Program-made: the position numbers and the translations under genes
The notes under the pieces: generated by a model
Told to the model about the DNA's origin: nothing
The model's database searches: none
Seen by the model: the letters and a program-made list of their open reading frames with translations, nothing else
NCBI GenBank assembly: GCA_016717325.1
Contig: JADKFV010000028.1
Location: forward strand, 32,062-96,061
Direction: 5' to 3'
Source of the DNA: Bacteroidota bacterium
GTDB taxonomy: Bacteria > Bacteroidota > Bacteroidia > AKYH767-A > OLB10
DNA length: 64,000 nucleotides
Shown: piece after piece, positions 48,374 through 58,502 of the stretch
Layout: each line of letters begins with the position of its first letter
Numbering within the stretch: the stretch's first letter is position 1

Positions 48374-48999
48374 ATGAACAGTCAAGCATCCAAGCCAAAC
48401 ATTACCGTTTTTTTTCCTGTATATAATGACGAAAGAACCGTTGAGAAAATCACTCTTAAAACGATTGCTGTCTTAGAAAAATGTGCCAACAATTATGAGA
48501 TAATAATGATTGTAGTCCCGATAATTCTGGCAAAATTGCGGATGACTTAGCTTTAAGGAATAATAAAATAAAAGTAATCCATCATCAAAAAAATTTAGGC
48601 TATGGTGCCGCTTTGAAATCTGGTTTCAATTCATCGCAATTCGAATTCATTTGTTTTACCGATGGTGATGATGAATATGAAATAAATGATATCGAAAAAT
48701 TTATAAAACTAAAGGACTATTATGATTTGATTATTACTTTTAGATATATAAAACTTTATTCTACCTGGCGCATTTTTGTTTCAAAAATTTACAATGCACT
48801 TTTACGGTTTATATTTAAACACAAGTTTAGAGATATTAGTACCGGATTAAGATTTGTAAGAAAAGATATTATCGCTGATTTAAATTTGGTTTCTGACAGC
48901 CCTTTTATTGGCGCAGAATTACTAAAAAAAAGACAGAGTTGGGAAGTGGCCAAACCTCCAGGGACAAAATATTTTGAAAACATAAAGACATTAGATTAA
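48374..48999 (+). pseudogene. GT2 glycosyltransferase, damaged
   Basis: Starts 3 bp after the SDR end with SKPNITVFFPVYNDERTVEK, a GT2 N terminus. At about 48515 several bases are lost exactly where the V-D-D nucleotide motif should be: YEIIM is followed, in another frame, by CSPDNSGKIADDLALRN. The remainder reads KVIHHQKNLGYGAALKSGF, FTDGDDEYEIND (DxD-like), DISTGLRFVRKDIIADLN and SDSPFIGAELL, then a last shift garbles the C terminus. This resembles polyprenyl-phosphate mannosyl/GlcNAc transferases. The product as written would be inactive. Confidence 0.65.
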
Positions 49000-49085
49000 T
49001 TTCACCAAATATTTTGAGCGACTAGACCTTCCAGAACAGAACAAGACAACAAGAATAGTTTACAAAATTAATTGAACCGAACAAA

Positions 49086-49707
49086 ATGAAACTTAGAACC
49101 AACTTGATACAAACTATTCTGCAGTGGAATGAGCGAGTTTTTTTTTACACAAAGCTAAAAGCATTCTATAGAAAGCATCTTGTCAATGATAATTTAACCA
49201 TAGTTGATGTAGGTTCTAATAAAGGGCAGAGTATCGATTTTTTTTTGTCACTAACCCAAGTGCAAAATCTGCTTTGAACCCAATGTTGAATTAGAAATTA
49301 AACAAAAACCTCAAATTGAAATTTATAATGAAGGTGTAAGTAGCAAATCAGGAAAGTTGCTTTTTTCACGAAATAGACGTCCTTTGAAAGCTTAAATAGA
49401 CGAAATATTGAAAGAAAACACAGATCGGTAAACAGCAATGGTGATGGAGCACCACATTTTTTATGAATCACCCTTCTATTTTTGTTGATGTATTGAAAAT
49501 TGATGAGTATGATTGTCTTTTAGGTTTATTTCAAAATAAACAAAAGGCATATCCAATAAAATTCCTCCAAATTGAAAATCATAATGACGATATGTACCTT
49601 CACAATAATAAAGATGCTATGATTCAAATGGGTTTGAAGAAATGCACAAGATTAAACATGCTTTTGGAGATTTTTATGAAATCATTTATTTAAACACACG
49701 ACTTTAA
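49086..49707 (+). pseudogene. FkbM-family methyltransferase, remnant
   Basis: Pieces in several frames are joined in order: LTIVDVGSNKGQSIDFFLS (SAM motif I), then CFEPNVELEIKQKPQIEIYN and GVSSKSGKLLFSR, then a gap, then DVLKIDEYDCLLGLFQNKQ, KFLQIENHNDDMYLHNNKD and finally HAFGDFYEIIY to a TAA at 49705. The D-V-L-K-I-D and E-N-H-N-D pieces are FkbM hallmarks. About 50-60 residues in the middle (49385-49455) and part of the L-L-K-I-D-T-E-G motif are missing. Sugar O-methylation would be the family role. Confidence 0.65.
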
Positions 49708-49746
49708 AAGCCGTTCTCTGCATTTTCAATACAATAATTCGCACAC

Positions 49747-50658
49747 TTATTTACTTCCTACACTCAAAATAATTCTTTTGATGCACGCTAAATTTCTACG
49801 GGTGGCAAAAGTAGAAATATCATTTCCATACATTTTTAATAAATATACCAAAGCATCCTTTGTATAACCGGCCATTGCCAAATGCAAAGCTGCATAAGTG
49901 TATGCTTCGGTACGAATATATTTACTATAACTTGAAAACCTTGCAACAAACGGTGGATAAGTAGTTACATTATTTACAAAAAGATTTAAGCGGCCGATCA
50001 ATTTTTCTTTATTCATCGACACCACCGAACGCGAATCATGATCGATAATGCTTGTAGTAACAGTGTTGTCGCAAATCCATTTATAATGACATGCCAACTG
50101 CATCCACAACACTGCATCTTCACTACCGGCAAGGTTTCTATCCTCAATAAATGGATGATTCATTGCAATATCTTTCCGCATAAAAACACCGTTACAACTA
50201 AAAACATTTCCTTTGGTAAACAACCGTAAATTAACATCACCCGTTAAATCATTTACTGCACGTACTACTTTTCTTTCACTATCAACAACATCGTAACCCA
50301 GGTGAAATATTTCGGGATGGTTATAATTATTGACCAATTTAAAAGCTGTGTCGAGATGAATGGGATAAGCCACATCATCCGAGTCGAAAAAATTTATGTA
50401 TTCTCCTTTGGCAATTTTTGCTCCGTAGTTTCGTGCTGCACCGCGTTCACCATTTGTTACTTTGTGATATTGCACGCGTTCATCCTTTATATTTTTAATT
50501 ACTGCTTCTGTATTGTCGGTGCTGCCATCATCCACAATTATAATTTCGAATTTTGCATAAGACTGTGCCAATAACGATTGTACAGTCTCAACAATAAATG
50601 TTGCACGATTGTAAGTTGGTATTACAATTGAAAATAAAATGAGCGGATTATTTGCCAT
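49747..50658 (-). CDS. GT2 glycosyltransferase
   Basis: Protein of 303 residues, intact. GT-A fold motifs: FSIVIPTYNRATFIVETVQS at the start, FEIIIVDDGSTDNTEAV, GERGAARNYGAKIAKGEYI, then the DxD-type FFDSDDVAYP, and AGSEDAVLWMQLACHY (the E-D catalytic base segment). It is a soluble inverting transferase of the surface-polysaccharide type; sugar unknown. Its start overlaps the end of the GT4 gene upstream by 11 bp, so the four glycosyltransferase genes 54353-49747 form one minus-strand unit. Confidence 0.88.
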   Translation of the reverse strand: MANNPLILFSIVIPTYNRATFIVETVQSLLAQSYAKFEIIIVDDGSTDNTEAVIKNIKDERVQYHKVTNGERGAARNYGAKIAKGEYINFFDSDDVAYPIHLDTAFKLVNNYNHPEIFHLGYDVVDSERKVVRAVNDLTGDVNLRLFTKGNVFSCNGVFMRKDIAMNHPFIEDRNLAGSEDAVLWMQLACHYKWICDNTVTTSIIDHDSRSVVSMNKEKLIGRLNLFVNNVTTYPPFVARFSSYSKYIRTEAYTYAALHLAMAGYTKDALVYLLKMYGNDISTFATRRNLACIKRIILSVGSK

Positions 50659-51784
50659 TGAGCGATTGCATATATAGTTCGTCTAATTTTTTTATCATGC
50701 CTTTTATTTCAAAAAGTTCAAATACATTTTTGTATCCCTCTTCGGTAATTCTGTTTGCAAAATTTTTATCCTTGAGTATTTTCAAAATGCCATTTTCTAT
50801 AGCAACGCTATCGCCAAAAGGAACTACTACAGCATTTTTACCGTTTTCTATATACTCGTATCCAACGCCACTTGGAGTGCAAACTACCGGTACTTTAAGC
50901 GCCATAGCCTCAATGTAAATTTGTCCGAAGGCCTCAACAGTTGCATCAATAGGCACATGCACAAACACATCGAAGCAGCGATACAAATCGAACACATTGG
51001 TTTCAAATTCTATAATACGTGTATTTGATTCAGGAATTATTTTCAACATTTCCATTATCTCATTTTTGTAATCGCCCACGGCATTTGCCAATACCAATAC
51101 AGCATCGGGATATTCGCTCAACAAAATTTTAAAAGCCGGAATAATATCCTGTATTCCTTTGAAGTGTGTAAAGCGACTGATAACACCAATAATAGGAAAA
51201 GTATTTTCGAGATGATACTTATTTAAAACAACATCGCTTTTATCATCGTTGCCAATTATTTCTGTAAAATTAAAACCATGATGAATGAGTACTACTTTAA
51301 TTGCAGGAACATTTTCTTTATTGATGAGTATGCTTTTCACGTTATCGGAAATGGCCACAATTTTATGTGCCAACCGGTTTACCAGCCTGTCATATTTTAC
51401 AGCGTTAGGAAAATTATCGTGGTGTATAGAAGAATGATGACGTGTGTATATACGTGCAGGCACTCCACAGACATAAGCAGGAACAAGCGATGCAAGCGAA
51501 GCTTCAAACAAATGTGCGTGCACTATTTGAGGTTTTATCCTGCGCAACAATTTATAAATACGGTAAGCAACTTTTACTAAATCATATTTTGAGTTGTAAT
51601 TAAAGTAAATAGTTTTTATGCCCAGTTTGTTAAATATATCAACAAGCATAGGCTTTTTTTGATAGAGAAAAATAAAAGTTACATCGTATTTTTCAGAAGG
51701 CAAAAACTCACCCATCCATTTCATACCGTAACTAAAATCAACGGTAGAAACCACATATACTATTTTAATTTTTTCGTTATTCAT
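50648..51784 (-). CDS. GT4 glycosyltransferase
   Basis: Retaining GT-B glycosyltransferase of 378 residues. N-terminal domain: KIVYVVSTVDFSYGMKWMGE, PQIVHAHLFEASLASLVPAY, PARIYTRHHSSIHHD. C-terminal domain: IGVISRFTHFKGIQDIIPAF (donor diphosphate region) and the E-x7-E motif in TVEAFGQIYIEAMALKVPVV, then GVGYEYIENGKNAVVVPFGD. Intact. It overlaps the GT at 51777 by 8 bp and the GT2 by 11 bp. Likely adds one residue of the polysaccharide repeat at the inner face of the inner membrane. Confidence 0.88.
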   Translation of the reverse strand: MNNEKIKIVYVVSTVDFSYGMKWMGEFLPSEKYDVTFIFLYQKKPMLVDIFNKLGIKTIYFNYNSKYDLVKVAYRIYKLLRRIKPQIVHAHLFEASLASLVPAYVCGVPARIYTRHHSSIHHDNFPNAVKYDRLVNRLAHKIVAISDNVKSILINKENVPAIKVVLIHHGFNFTEIIGNDDKSDVVLNKYHLENTFPIIGVISRFTHFKGIQDIIPAFKILLSEYPDAVLVLANAVGDYKNEIMEMLKIIPESNTRIIEFETNVFDLYRCFDVFVHVPIDATVEAFGQIYIEAMALKVPVVCTPSGVGYEYIENGKNAVVVPFGDSVAIENGILKILKDKNFANRITEEGYKNVFELFEIKGMIKKLDELYMQSLNGK

Positions 51785-53063
51785 TATTTAGTGATAGTAA
51801 ATAATTCGCAAATATTGCTGTTTGGTTTCGTCTTGTATAGAAATTTATTTTTGATTCGATGCCATTGTAAACGCATTTTTTATCTTGGCTCCATTCAGCA
51901 TAAAACTTACTCAACTTGTTGGCAAAATCTTCAGCATTGTTTGCAATCACCCCTGCGTTGGTTTCAGCAATTATTTTGTCGAGAATATCGCCATCGCCCG
52001 GAGCAAGTAAAATATTATTTCGCGATGCAAGATAATCGAGCGGCTTTACACCTACTATACCTTTGTATCCTTGCCAACCGGGATAAAGCAGCACATCGCT
52101 TTGCACGGTAGCTTTTATAGCATCGGCCTTGTTAAGGCGGGGCGAAAAGTATAAATATTTTGAATCGATTGCTTGCGAAATACTTTTTATAAATGGATTG
52201 TTTGCATCCAGCCCTATAAATATAAATATTGCTTTCGCCTGAGGATGTTGTTTTAAAAATAAATTTATGCCATCAATAATAATATTTACCGGTTGTGCAG
52301 CATACAAACTCCCAATCATGCTGCACGTAAATATATCGTTGGGTTGCCGGGTAATGTTTTCAAAATAATTTTCTTCGAAACCGTTATATATCACCACAAC
52401 CTTTTTGCCGCTTACTTTTTGCAAAGCACCTACAAAAGCAGGAGTAACAGTAGAAACAGCATAAGAATGTATCATCCATTTTTTCAAATATAATTTATAC
52501 AAACTATTTGTAATGCGTTTCGAAAATGATGGCCGGTAAGAAGGTGTGGGTTCAAAATTATCCCATATATCACGGAAGTCGGCAATGATTTTTGCCTTGC
52601 TTTTTTGTTTAAGTTCCGGAATTAATTTGCAAAGATTATGTGGAGGACAAGTGAGTAAAATAAAATCGAAATTATTGCTTTCCAAATATTGAGATGCAAA
52701 TGCCGAAAATGTTTTATATGCATTTACATCGGGACTAAAATTGCCAACAATATCGCTGAGGAAATAATATGCAGGGCGCAAAAACTTATTGATTAAATTT
52801 CTGCGATGTAAAAAATGAAACAAACTCGATTTTTGCGATGGCAATTTATATACTTCGCAATCATTGGTTACCTCGTGTTGCAAAGGCAAATCAACATCGT
52901 TTACATAATCGGCCCAGCTATGTTCGTTGCCGTGCCAATGCCTTGTAACAACCACCGGAAACAAACCCAAAGCTTTGAAATGTTGAGCCCACGAAAAAGC
53001 CCGCCAGGGCGCAGAGCCATGACACGGAGGAAAATAGTAACTGAAAATTAGTATACGTTTCAA
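51777..53063 (-). CDS. GT-B glycosyltransferase, GT4-like, atypical
   Basis: Protein of 428 residues. The N terminus RILIFSYYFPPCHGSAPWR is the GT4-type SYYFPP opening; DFILLTCPPHNLCKLIPELK, KIIADFRDIWDNFEP (as in FRDxWD transferases) and AVSTVTPAF follow. In the C-terminal half GVKPLDYLASRNNILLAPG replaces the usual E-x7-E motif, as in a subgroup of GT4-like enzymes that handle N-acetyl or amino sugars. Intact, and overlapping the next gene by 8 bp. Acceptor and donor unknown. Confidence 0.82.
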   Translation of the reverse strand: MKRILIFSYYFPPCHGSAPWRAFSWAQHFKALGLFPVVVTRHWHGNEHSWADYVNDVDLPLQHEVTNDCEVYKLPSQKSSLFHFLHRRNLINKFLRPAYYFLSDIVGNFSPDVNAYKTFSAFASQYLESNNFDFILLTCPPHNLCKLIPELKQKSKAKIIADFRDIWDNFEPTPSYRPSFSKRITNSLYKLYLKKWMIHSYAVSTVTPAFVGALQKVSGKKVVVIYNGFEENYFENITRQPNDIFTCSMIGSLYAAQPVNIIIDGINLFLKQHPQAKAIFIFIGLDANNPFIKSISQAIDSKYLYFSPRLNKADAIKATVQSDVLLYPGWQGYKGIVGVKPLDYLASRNNILLAPGDGDILDKIIAETNAGVIANNAEDFANKLSKFYAEWSQDKKCVYNGIESKINFYTRRNQTAIFANYLLSLNNE

Positions 53064-53153
53064 ACTTAAACTAAAGTAAAGAGGATAAATATTAATGATT
53101 CAAAATCATAATTCGTGCCGCGAAGATGTGCCAAAAATTATCAATTGAAAATA

Positions 53154-54353
53154 TTATGAGTGGTTTAACTGCAAATAAAAATCATGCATTTTGGAAGTTA
53201 CTACTTTGCGCGAAAATTTACTCAACACGTCTTCACGAATTTTTTCTCCATCAAAGGTTTCAATATTATCCATCACATAAATCATTGCATTAGCAATTGC
53301 ATCAATATCGCCAACCTCCACCAGCAACCCGTTCGCATTATTAACACTATCGGCAGGGCCGCCACAATTAGTTGCTACCACAGGCTTTCCGCATGCAAGT
53401 GCTTCTATATAAACCACACCAAAACTTTCCGATTTGCTTGGCAATACAAATGCATCGCAATTTTTAAACTCCTCTGCTGCTGCCTCTCTGCCTATTTCCC
53501 CAAGCCAATCAATACATTTATCAATTTTCAAATCTATAGCCATTTGCATAAAATAATTCGACTCCTTTCCTCCGCCTCCAATACGAAACCGAACATTTTT
53601 TTTTGTCAATATCACTTTTGCAATACCCAACAATAAATCTTTGATGCCTTTCGATTCTTTAAGATTTGCTAAAGAAAAAAATGTGAAATATTCCCTTTGC
53701 TTTTTTTCTGCCGGTATCACAAATATTTCTTCGTTTACTAAATTGGGTATTACCGATATATTTTCAATTCCCAGTTTTTGCAATTCTGCTTTATGAAAAG
53801 TACTTAATGCCGAAACTGCCGAAGCATTTTTAAAACAGCTTAATATAGCATCCTTCAAACCATAAGTAGTAAAAGCTGCATGGAGCAATGCCACACCCGA
53901 CTGCTCGGAAACCACATAAGGAATATTATATTTTTTTGACAGACGTTGAGCAACTATTCCACCGGGATACGATACATGTGCATGCAAAATATCAGGCTTT
54001 TCTTTTCTGCTTATCAAATAAATTAACTGCGATTCTACGGCATCAAAAATATTGTCGAGCAGCGGGCCCAATACTTTTTCATTACCTGCCACAAATTTAG
54101 TTTGCAACTCGGTTAAGTTAGACAAAATGGGATTCACACTTTGCTTAGGGCTGCGAAAATATTCGAATATTTTTTTCCCTGAATCGAGCGGTTGCGAAAT
54201 CATTAACGATATACGTTTGCCATAAAAATCAGAAATATAGTTTTTGTCGTCAGGATAAAATGTGGCATAGGCCATAATTTGCTCTTTGATAAAAACTCCT
54301 GCCAAAGGCGATTGCAGGCTGGCGTACCATGATGGTATGTGGAGAATAATCAT
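53154..54353 (-). CDS. GT4 glycosyltransferase
   Basis: Retaining GT-B enzyme of 399 residues. N terminus IILHIPSWYASLQSPLAGVF with FIKEQI, a pattern typical of Bacteroidota GT4. DILHAHVSYPGGIVAQRLSK and PYVVSEQSGVALLH follow; the C-terminal domain has FFSLANLKESKGIKDLLLGI, RIGGGGKESNYF and the E-x7-E motif in KSESFGVVYIEALACGKPVV with ATNCGGPADSV. Intact. First gene of its minus-strand unit and divergent from the flippase at 54501 (147 bp). Confidence 0.88.
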   Translation of the reverse strand: MIILHIPSWYASLQSPLAGVFIKEQIMAYATFYPDDKNYISDFYGKRISLMISQPLDSGKKIFEYFRSPKQSVNPILSNLTELQTKFVAGNEKVLGPLLDNIFDAVESQLIYLISRKEKPDILHAHVSYPGGIVAQRLSKKYNIPYVVSEQSGVALLHAAFTTYGLKDAILSCFKNASAVSALSTFHKAELQKLGIENISVIPNLVNEEIFVIPAEKKQREYFTFFSLANLKESKGIKDLLLGIAKVILTKKNVRFRIGGGGKESNYFMQMAIDLKIDKCIDWLGEIGREAAAEEFKNCDAFVLPSKSESFGVVYIEALACGKPVVATNCGGPADSVNNANGLLVEVGDIDAIANAMIYVMDNIETFDGEKIREDVLSKFSRKVVTSKMHDFYLQLNHS

Positions 54354-54500
54354 GTTCGCAACTTAATTTTATAAATTTTATAGTGTTTATTTATGGCCGG
54401 CAAAACTACTATTATTGCATTGCCATCAAAATACAAAACAATAGTTAGCTGCCAGTTAAAATCATCAATGTCAAATATAGCAGAGGCCTTTAAATAAAAT

Positions 54501-55970
54501 ATGTCGACACGATTTCAGATAAAACAACTATTGAGCGATAGTGTGGTATACGGCCTTACGGGTATGCTCAATCGTTTTATAACCATGTTTTTTGTTCCGG
54601 TGTATTCGCGCATTCTTATGCCTGCCGATTATGGTGTGATGAATCTGATAAACATTATTTTTATGGCTGTAACCATTATTGTAGTGTGTGGATTTGATGG
54701 TGCCACCATGCGATGGTATTATGACGAAAAAGAAGAGCAAAAACAAAACGCTTGTTTCGCATCGTGGTTTTGGTTTCAGTTGATGAGTGTGCTTTTGCTA
54801 TCGGTTGTGGTATATTTTTGTATTCCCGTTTTTACCAATTTGGTTTTCGATACCGATGTCCGGATATTATTCCTAATTCAAATAGCCAATCTTTTTTTCA
54901 GCATATTACCGTTGATATTGCAGATATATTTTCGTGCAAAACGCAACCCAAAGCAATACCTGCGCGTTGCATTATCAAACACTGTAATGTCGATAGGATT
55001 TACTATTTTATTTCTTGTGGTGCTGCGCATGGGTATTAAGGGAGTTTTTATTGCAACATTAATTTCGAATGTAATCATTAGTATATACGCCATTTACAGA
55101 CTGCGCGATGTTATAAAATGGCAAAACTTAAACAGCATACTTACAAAAAAAATGTTGCGATACTCGTTGCCGTTGATACCTACTTCCATTTCGTATTGGG
55201 TGCTAAATGGATCGGCAAATTTTTTTGTAAAACATTACAGTGGTATTAGCGAGGCCGGGCTATATGCCATCGGCATGCAACTGGGTGCTGCAGTAGCGTT
55301 GGTAACTTCTGCATTTCAAATGGCATGGAGTGCTTTTGCTTTCGATATAAAAGATAGCCCTACGGCAAAAAACACCTATGCACTTGTACTTACATTGTAT
55401 ATGATTATTTCTACATTCATGGCACTGGGTGTAAGTTTGTTCAGTCGCGAAGTGCTTGTCATTCTCACTACCCCACCCTATTACGATGCATATAGTATAG
55501 GTTGCATTTATGCCTTTCATGCCATATCAATAGGGCTTGCTTATATTGCATTTACAGGTATCAGCATTATGAAAACTACATCTCCATATGCCCGTGCTGT
55601 TTTTATAAGTTCTATATTATCGTTGATTTTATATTACATGTTTACGCCTTTGTTTGGAAAAGTAGGTGCAGGTTTTGCAACATTGATTGGATATACGCTC
55701 ATTCCCATAATAGTATTTTACGAATCGCAAAAAGCATATCCAATACAATTCAATTTCAAGTTGGCCATATTCCTTTTTGTGTTTGCAGCGTTGTTAGCCA
55801 GCAGTATTATTTTCCTCAAAGAAATAACAGTGCTAAATGTTTGCATCAAAATAACTTTGATTTCGATATATGGATATACGTGTTACATGTTACTGAAAAA
55901 ATACAATCAACCGGAAATGGAAAAAGTAATGCAAGCCATAAAATCGAAATTAAATCGTGGCGAAAAATAA
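54501..55970 (+). CDS. wzx: polysaccharide flippase (Wzx/MOP family)
   Basis: Membrane protein of 489 residues with about 14 helices. Start TRFQIKQLLSDSVVYGLTGM, then FVPVYSRILMPADYGVMNLI and RWYYDEKEEQKQNACFASW are the classic oligosaccharide flippase N terminus (PF01943 type). SLPLIPTSISYWVLNGSANF and GLYAIGMQLGAAVALV in the second half match. Intact, unlike the flippase at 39601, so this is probably the working copy or serves a second glycan. It is convergent with the GNAT-like gene, 17 bp away. Confidence 0.88.
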   Translation: MSTRFQIKQLLSDSVVYGLTGMLNRFITMFFVPVYSRILMPADYGVMNLINIIFMAVTIIVVCGFDGATMRWYYDEKEEQKQNACFASWFWFQLMSVLLLSVVVYFCIPVFTNLVFDTDVRILFLIQIANLFFSILPLILQIYFRAKRNPKQYLRVALSNTVMSIGFTILFLVVLRMGIKGVFIATLISNVIISIYAIYRLRDVIKWQNLNSILTKKMLRYSLPLIPTSISYWVLNGSANFFVKHYSGISEAGLYAIGMQLGAAVALVTSAFQMAWSAFAFDIKDSPTAKNTYALVLTLYMIISTFMALGVSLFSREVLVILTTPPYYDAYSIGCIYAFHAISIGLAYIAFTGISIMKTTSPYARAVFISSILSLILYYMFTPLFGKVGAGFATLIGYTLIPIIVFYESQKAYPIQFNFKLAIFLFVFAALLASSIIFLKEITVLNVCIKITLISIYGYTCYMLLKKYNQPEMEKVMQAIKSKLNRGEK

Positions 55971-55987
55971 CTGGTCCATTCTTTTCA

Positions 55988-57104
55988 CTAATAAACAAAA
56001 CCTTCTGTCCATAAGCCATTGAGGTACCAGTTTTTCGATTCAGATAAAAAAATATCATAGCCCTGATTATCCGAAATGTTTTTCAAAACGAAAGGCATGC
56101 CATCGGTCAACTTTGTTTTGAGCCCAAAATATTGAAGCAATGAAAAATTACTTCGGTTTATTTCAAAATCGATATTGCCAAAATAATTAAGCTCCGAAAG
56201 TCCAGCGCTATTTAATTCGTTGAGCAAATGACAAACCATCACATTGGCTAAGTTGGAATTGAGAGGAGTAAAATCTGTTAGGTTGGCCGTGTAATTTTTT
56301 TTTAGCAAAAATATAATAGCCTTGCAAAATATTATCTCTGTAAAAAAACTTAGTAGTATAATTCTGACTTTTATTATTTGTAATTCTCCAATCGAAATAT
56401 GCCTTATCCATTTTTATATGCGCAAAATCATGATAGTTCATTTTAAGTTCTTCGTACAACTTCTCCATGTCGTTCCAGTTTACTATTTCGTTAGCAATAT
56501 TAAAATCACCAATCAATTTGCGGTACTGAATTTTGTTTGCAAAAGCTGCATGCTTAAATTTAAAATTACAATATTTGAAAAAATGAAAACCAAACTTCGC
56601 AAAAGCAGTGGCAATATTTTTATTGGCGGCCTTCACCACTGCCCAACGCGACCTGCCTGTTGATACCGAAACATTGAACATGGTATTTTCAAAAATATCG
56701 AACTTCAATTTTTTCTCGAATACTTTAATTGCCGGAGTAAATCCCCACAAAAAGTTTAATCCTTTTAACTTGCAATCTTCAATAGCCACATCGTATAGCC
56801 GCTCGAAAAGGCCTTGCCCGCGCAGGATTGGGTCTATGTGGCTATTTTCACTTTTACCGGTAAGGACATCAGCATTTTTAATTTGCAATACTACAGGCAT
56901 CATAAATTGCGTACCAATAATATTATTGCTACTTCTATTTTTGATAATGGCAAGTACCGTACTTTCGGGCCGGGTTTTAAACTCCCATTTCCAGATTGGA
57001 TTATTCATTTCGTGCGCCAGTGTCCCATTCAAAAACACAATTGCATTTTGCACTTCAGCCTCTGTTTCTATTAGCTTTAGTTCTGTATTTATATCGCTTG
57101 CCAT
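55988..57104 (-). CDS. GNAT-like acyltransferase, one frameshift
   Basis: About 371 residues. The N-terminal ~150 residues resemble a GNAT fold: STVLAIIKNRSSNNIIGTQF, SHIDPILRGQGLFERLYDVA (the R-G-x-G-x-x acetyl-CoA loop appears as RGQGLF), and LNFLWGFTPAIKVFEKKL. The second half, YHDFAHIKMDKAYFDWRI, is typical of glycan-locus GNAT proteins of FemAB-like breadth. The frame changes at a 9-T run (56295-56303), joining YYIFAKK to NYTANLTDFTPL and ending at 55988. A single homopolymer error would explain it. It lies 15 bp after the deacetylase. Acceptor unknown. Confidence 0.7.
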
Positions 57105-57119
57105 TTGTGATTTTACAAT

Positions 57120-58188
57120 TTATTCGCTATTAAGTTGCAGTACAATTTCATTTACTGCCTCATGATATTTATTTGCCTTCCAGTGTTCAACTATTTCGAT
57201 TGCGCTTGTCATCCATGCATTCTTTGCATTTGCATACTCCAAAATCCTGCCATATAATTCGCCTTCGTATCCACACATTTGAGTATTGTGCCAAAGCAAT
57301 GTAAGCACGCCATTACAATCAGCAACAGTATCAATCAGTGCAGTGCACAAAGCATATTGCTGCGCTTGGCTCAATTTCATGTAGCGCCATAAAGTTACAT
57401 CCATTATCACCAATGGTAATTCGAAAATATCAAGAAAGCCATTTCGGGTTAAGCTATAAGGTTGAAACGGATGACACATGCCATTGCGAAATCCTGCATT
57501 ATCAGCATAACCAAATGTGGTGTCATATATAAAACCTGCATCATTTAAAAATTCCCATGTAGCAGGAGTTTGAAATTTCAAATAATGATTGCGGTAACCA
57601 TTCACTTTTTTATTGGCTGCATATTCTAGTAAGGTTTTTTCACTCTCGATTTTCGCAGGATTATTGTATGCCATGTGACCGCCATGCAAACCTATTTCAC
57701 CATCATTATTTTCTATCAGCTCAAAAACCTCTTTTATTTCTTTTGGGTCGTAATTAAAATCCTGCTCGCCCTGCGTAAGCGATAGAAAATAAAAGCTCGA
57801 TTTTGCATTGTACTTTTTGCCGGCATTCAAAATATTATGAATGTGGTAATCGGGCTCTATAGTTTTGTGCAGTGCTTTCGTTATCGATTTCATTACGCCT
57901 TTTATATTAAAAGTAATAGCGTTTTTAATTCCGGTTCGTAGTAGTTGCAATGCGCTTTGGTTGGTATACAATACATCGATGTCGTGAGTAAGGCACAGGG
58001 CAAATTTTTTGCCAACGGGAAATTTTACACTCAAACAATTATTGCACAAATATTACGAAACCAGTGGCTCGAGAACATGAGCTTTGCCCAACTGTGCATA
58101 AAGATGGCGGTTAAATTTATCGAGCCGTTGATTTGAATATTCTTCTTCAGCCGTAAATAATTTCCACAAATGTTTTGGTTCATTCATA
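57120..58188 (-). CDS. polysaccharide deacetylase-like protein, one frameshift
   Basis: About 356 residues. The catalytic TIM-like barrel has FALCLTHDIDVLY (first metal Asp pair, T-H-D-I-D), then IGLHGGHMAY (H-x3-H metal ligands), NGYRNHYLKF (Arg segment) and LTLLWHNTQMCG near the C terminus, matching NodB-homology proteins of glycan loci. Open reading begins near 58049. Upstream another frame from ATG at 58188 reads NEPKHLWKLFTAEEEYSNQR, also typical, so one base is missing near 58055. These enzymes remove N- or O-acetyl groups from exported glycans. First gene of a two-gene minus-strand unit with the GNAT-like gene. Confidence 0.75.
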
Positions 58189-58502
58189 CAAAAGGTACTG
58201 TACTGTATTTTGTTATTATTGTATTGCAACTACAAAAACAACAGGCCACAATAATACCTAATCATTCCGATTTTTTTAAAAAAGTATTTTACAAAATAAA
58301 ACAGAAGTTAATCACCCACTATACAGTAAAAGGAGAACTGCAAGGTTGCAACATCAGTATGGCTTATGATGGCAACATTGGCACAGGCGAATTTAGCACA
58401 TGCCAAAAAAAATAAAAAAAATGTTTCACTTGCACACCACATCCACGGCAAATAAATAAGGTGCGCCCAAAATCAATTTGCTATTCCGCACTTGATGCTA
58501 CA
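58189..58502. other. intergenic region without visible features
   Basis: A 314-bp spacer between the deacetylase start and the end of the universal stress gene. One 81-codon plus-strand frame (58170-58415) overlaps the deacetylase start and has no family-like character. I see no terminator or repeat. Confidence 0.5.

Noticed and set aside
53130..53145. short ATGATT/AATCAT dyad between glycosyltransferase genes
   Set aside because: A similar 6-bp stem near 53094-53108 lacks a T-run and is too short to call as terminator or operator.
58170..58415. 81-codon plus-strand frame after the deacetylase
   Set aside because: Overlaps the start of the deacetylase on the other strand, is composed of AT-biased residues and matches nothing I know.
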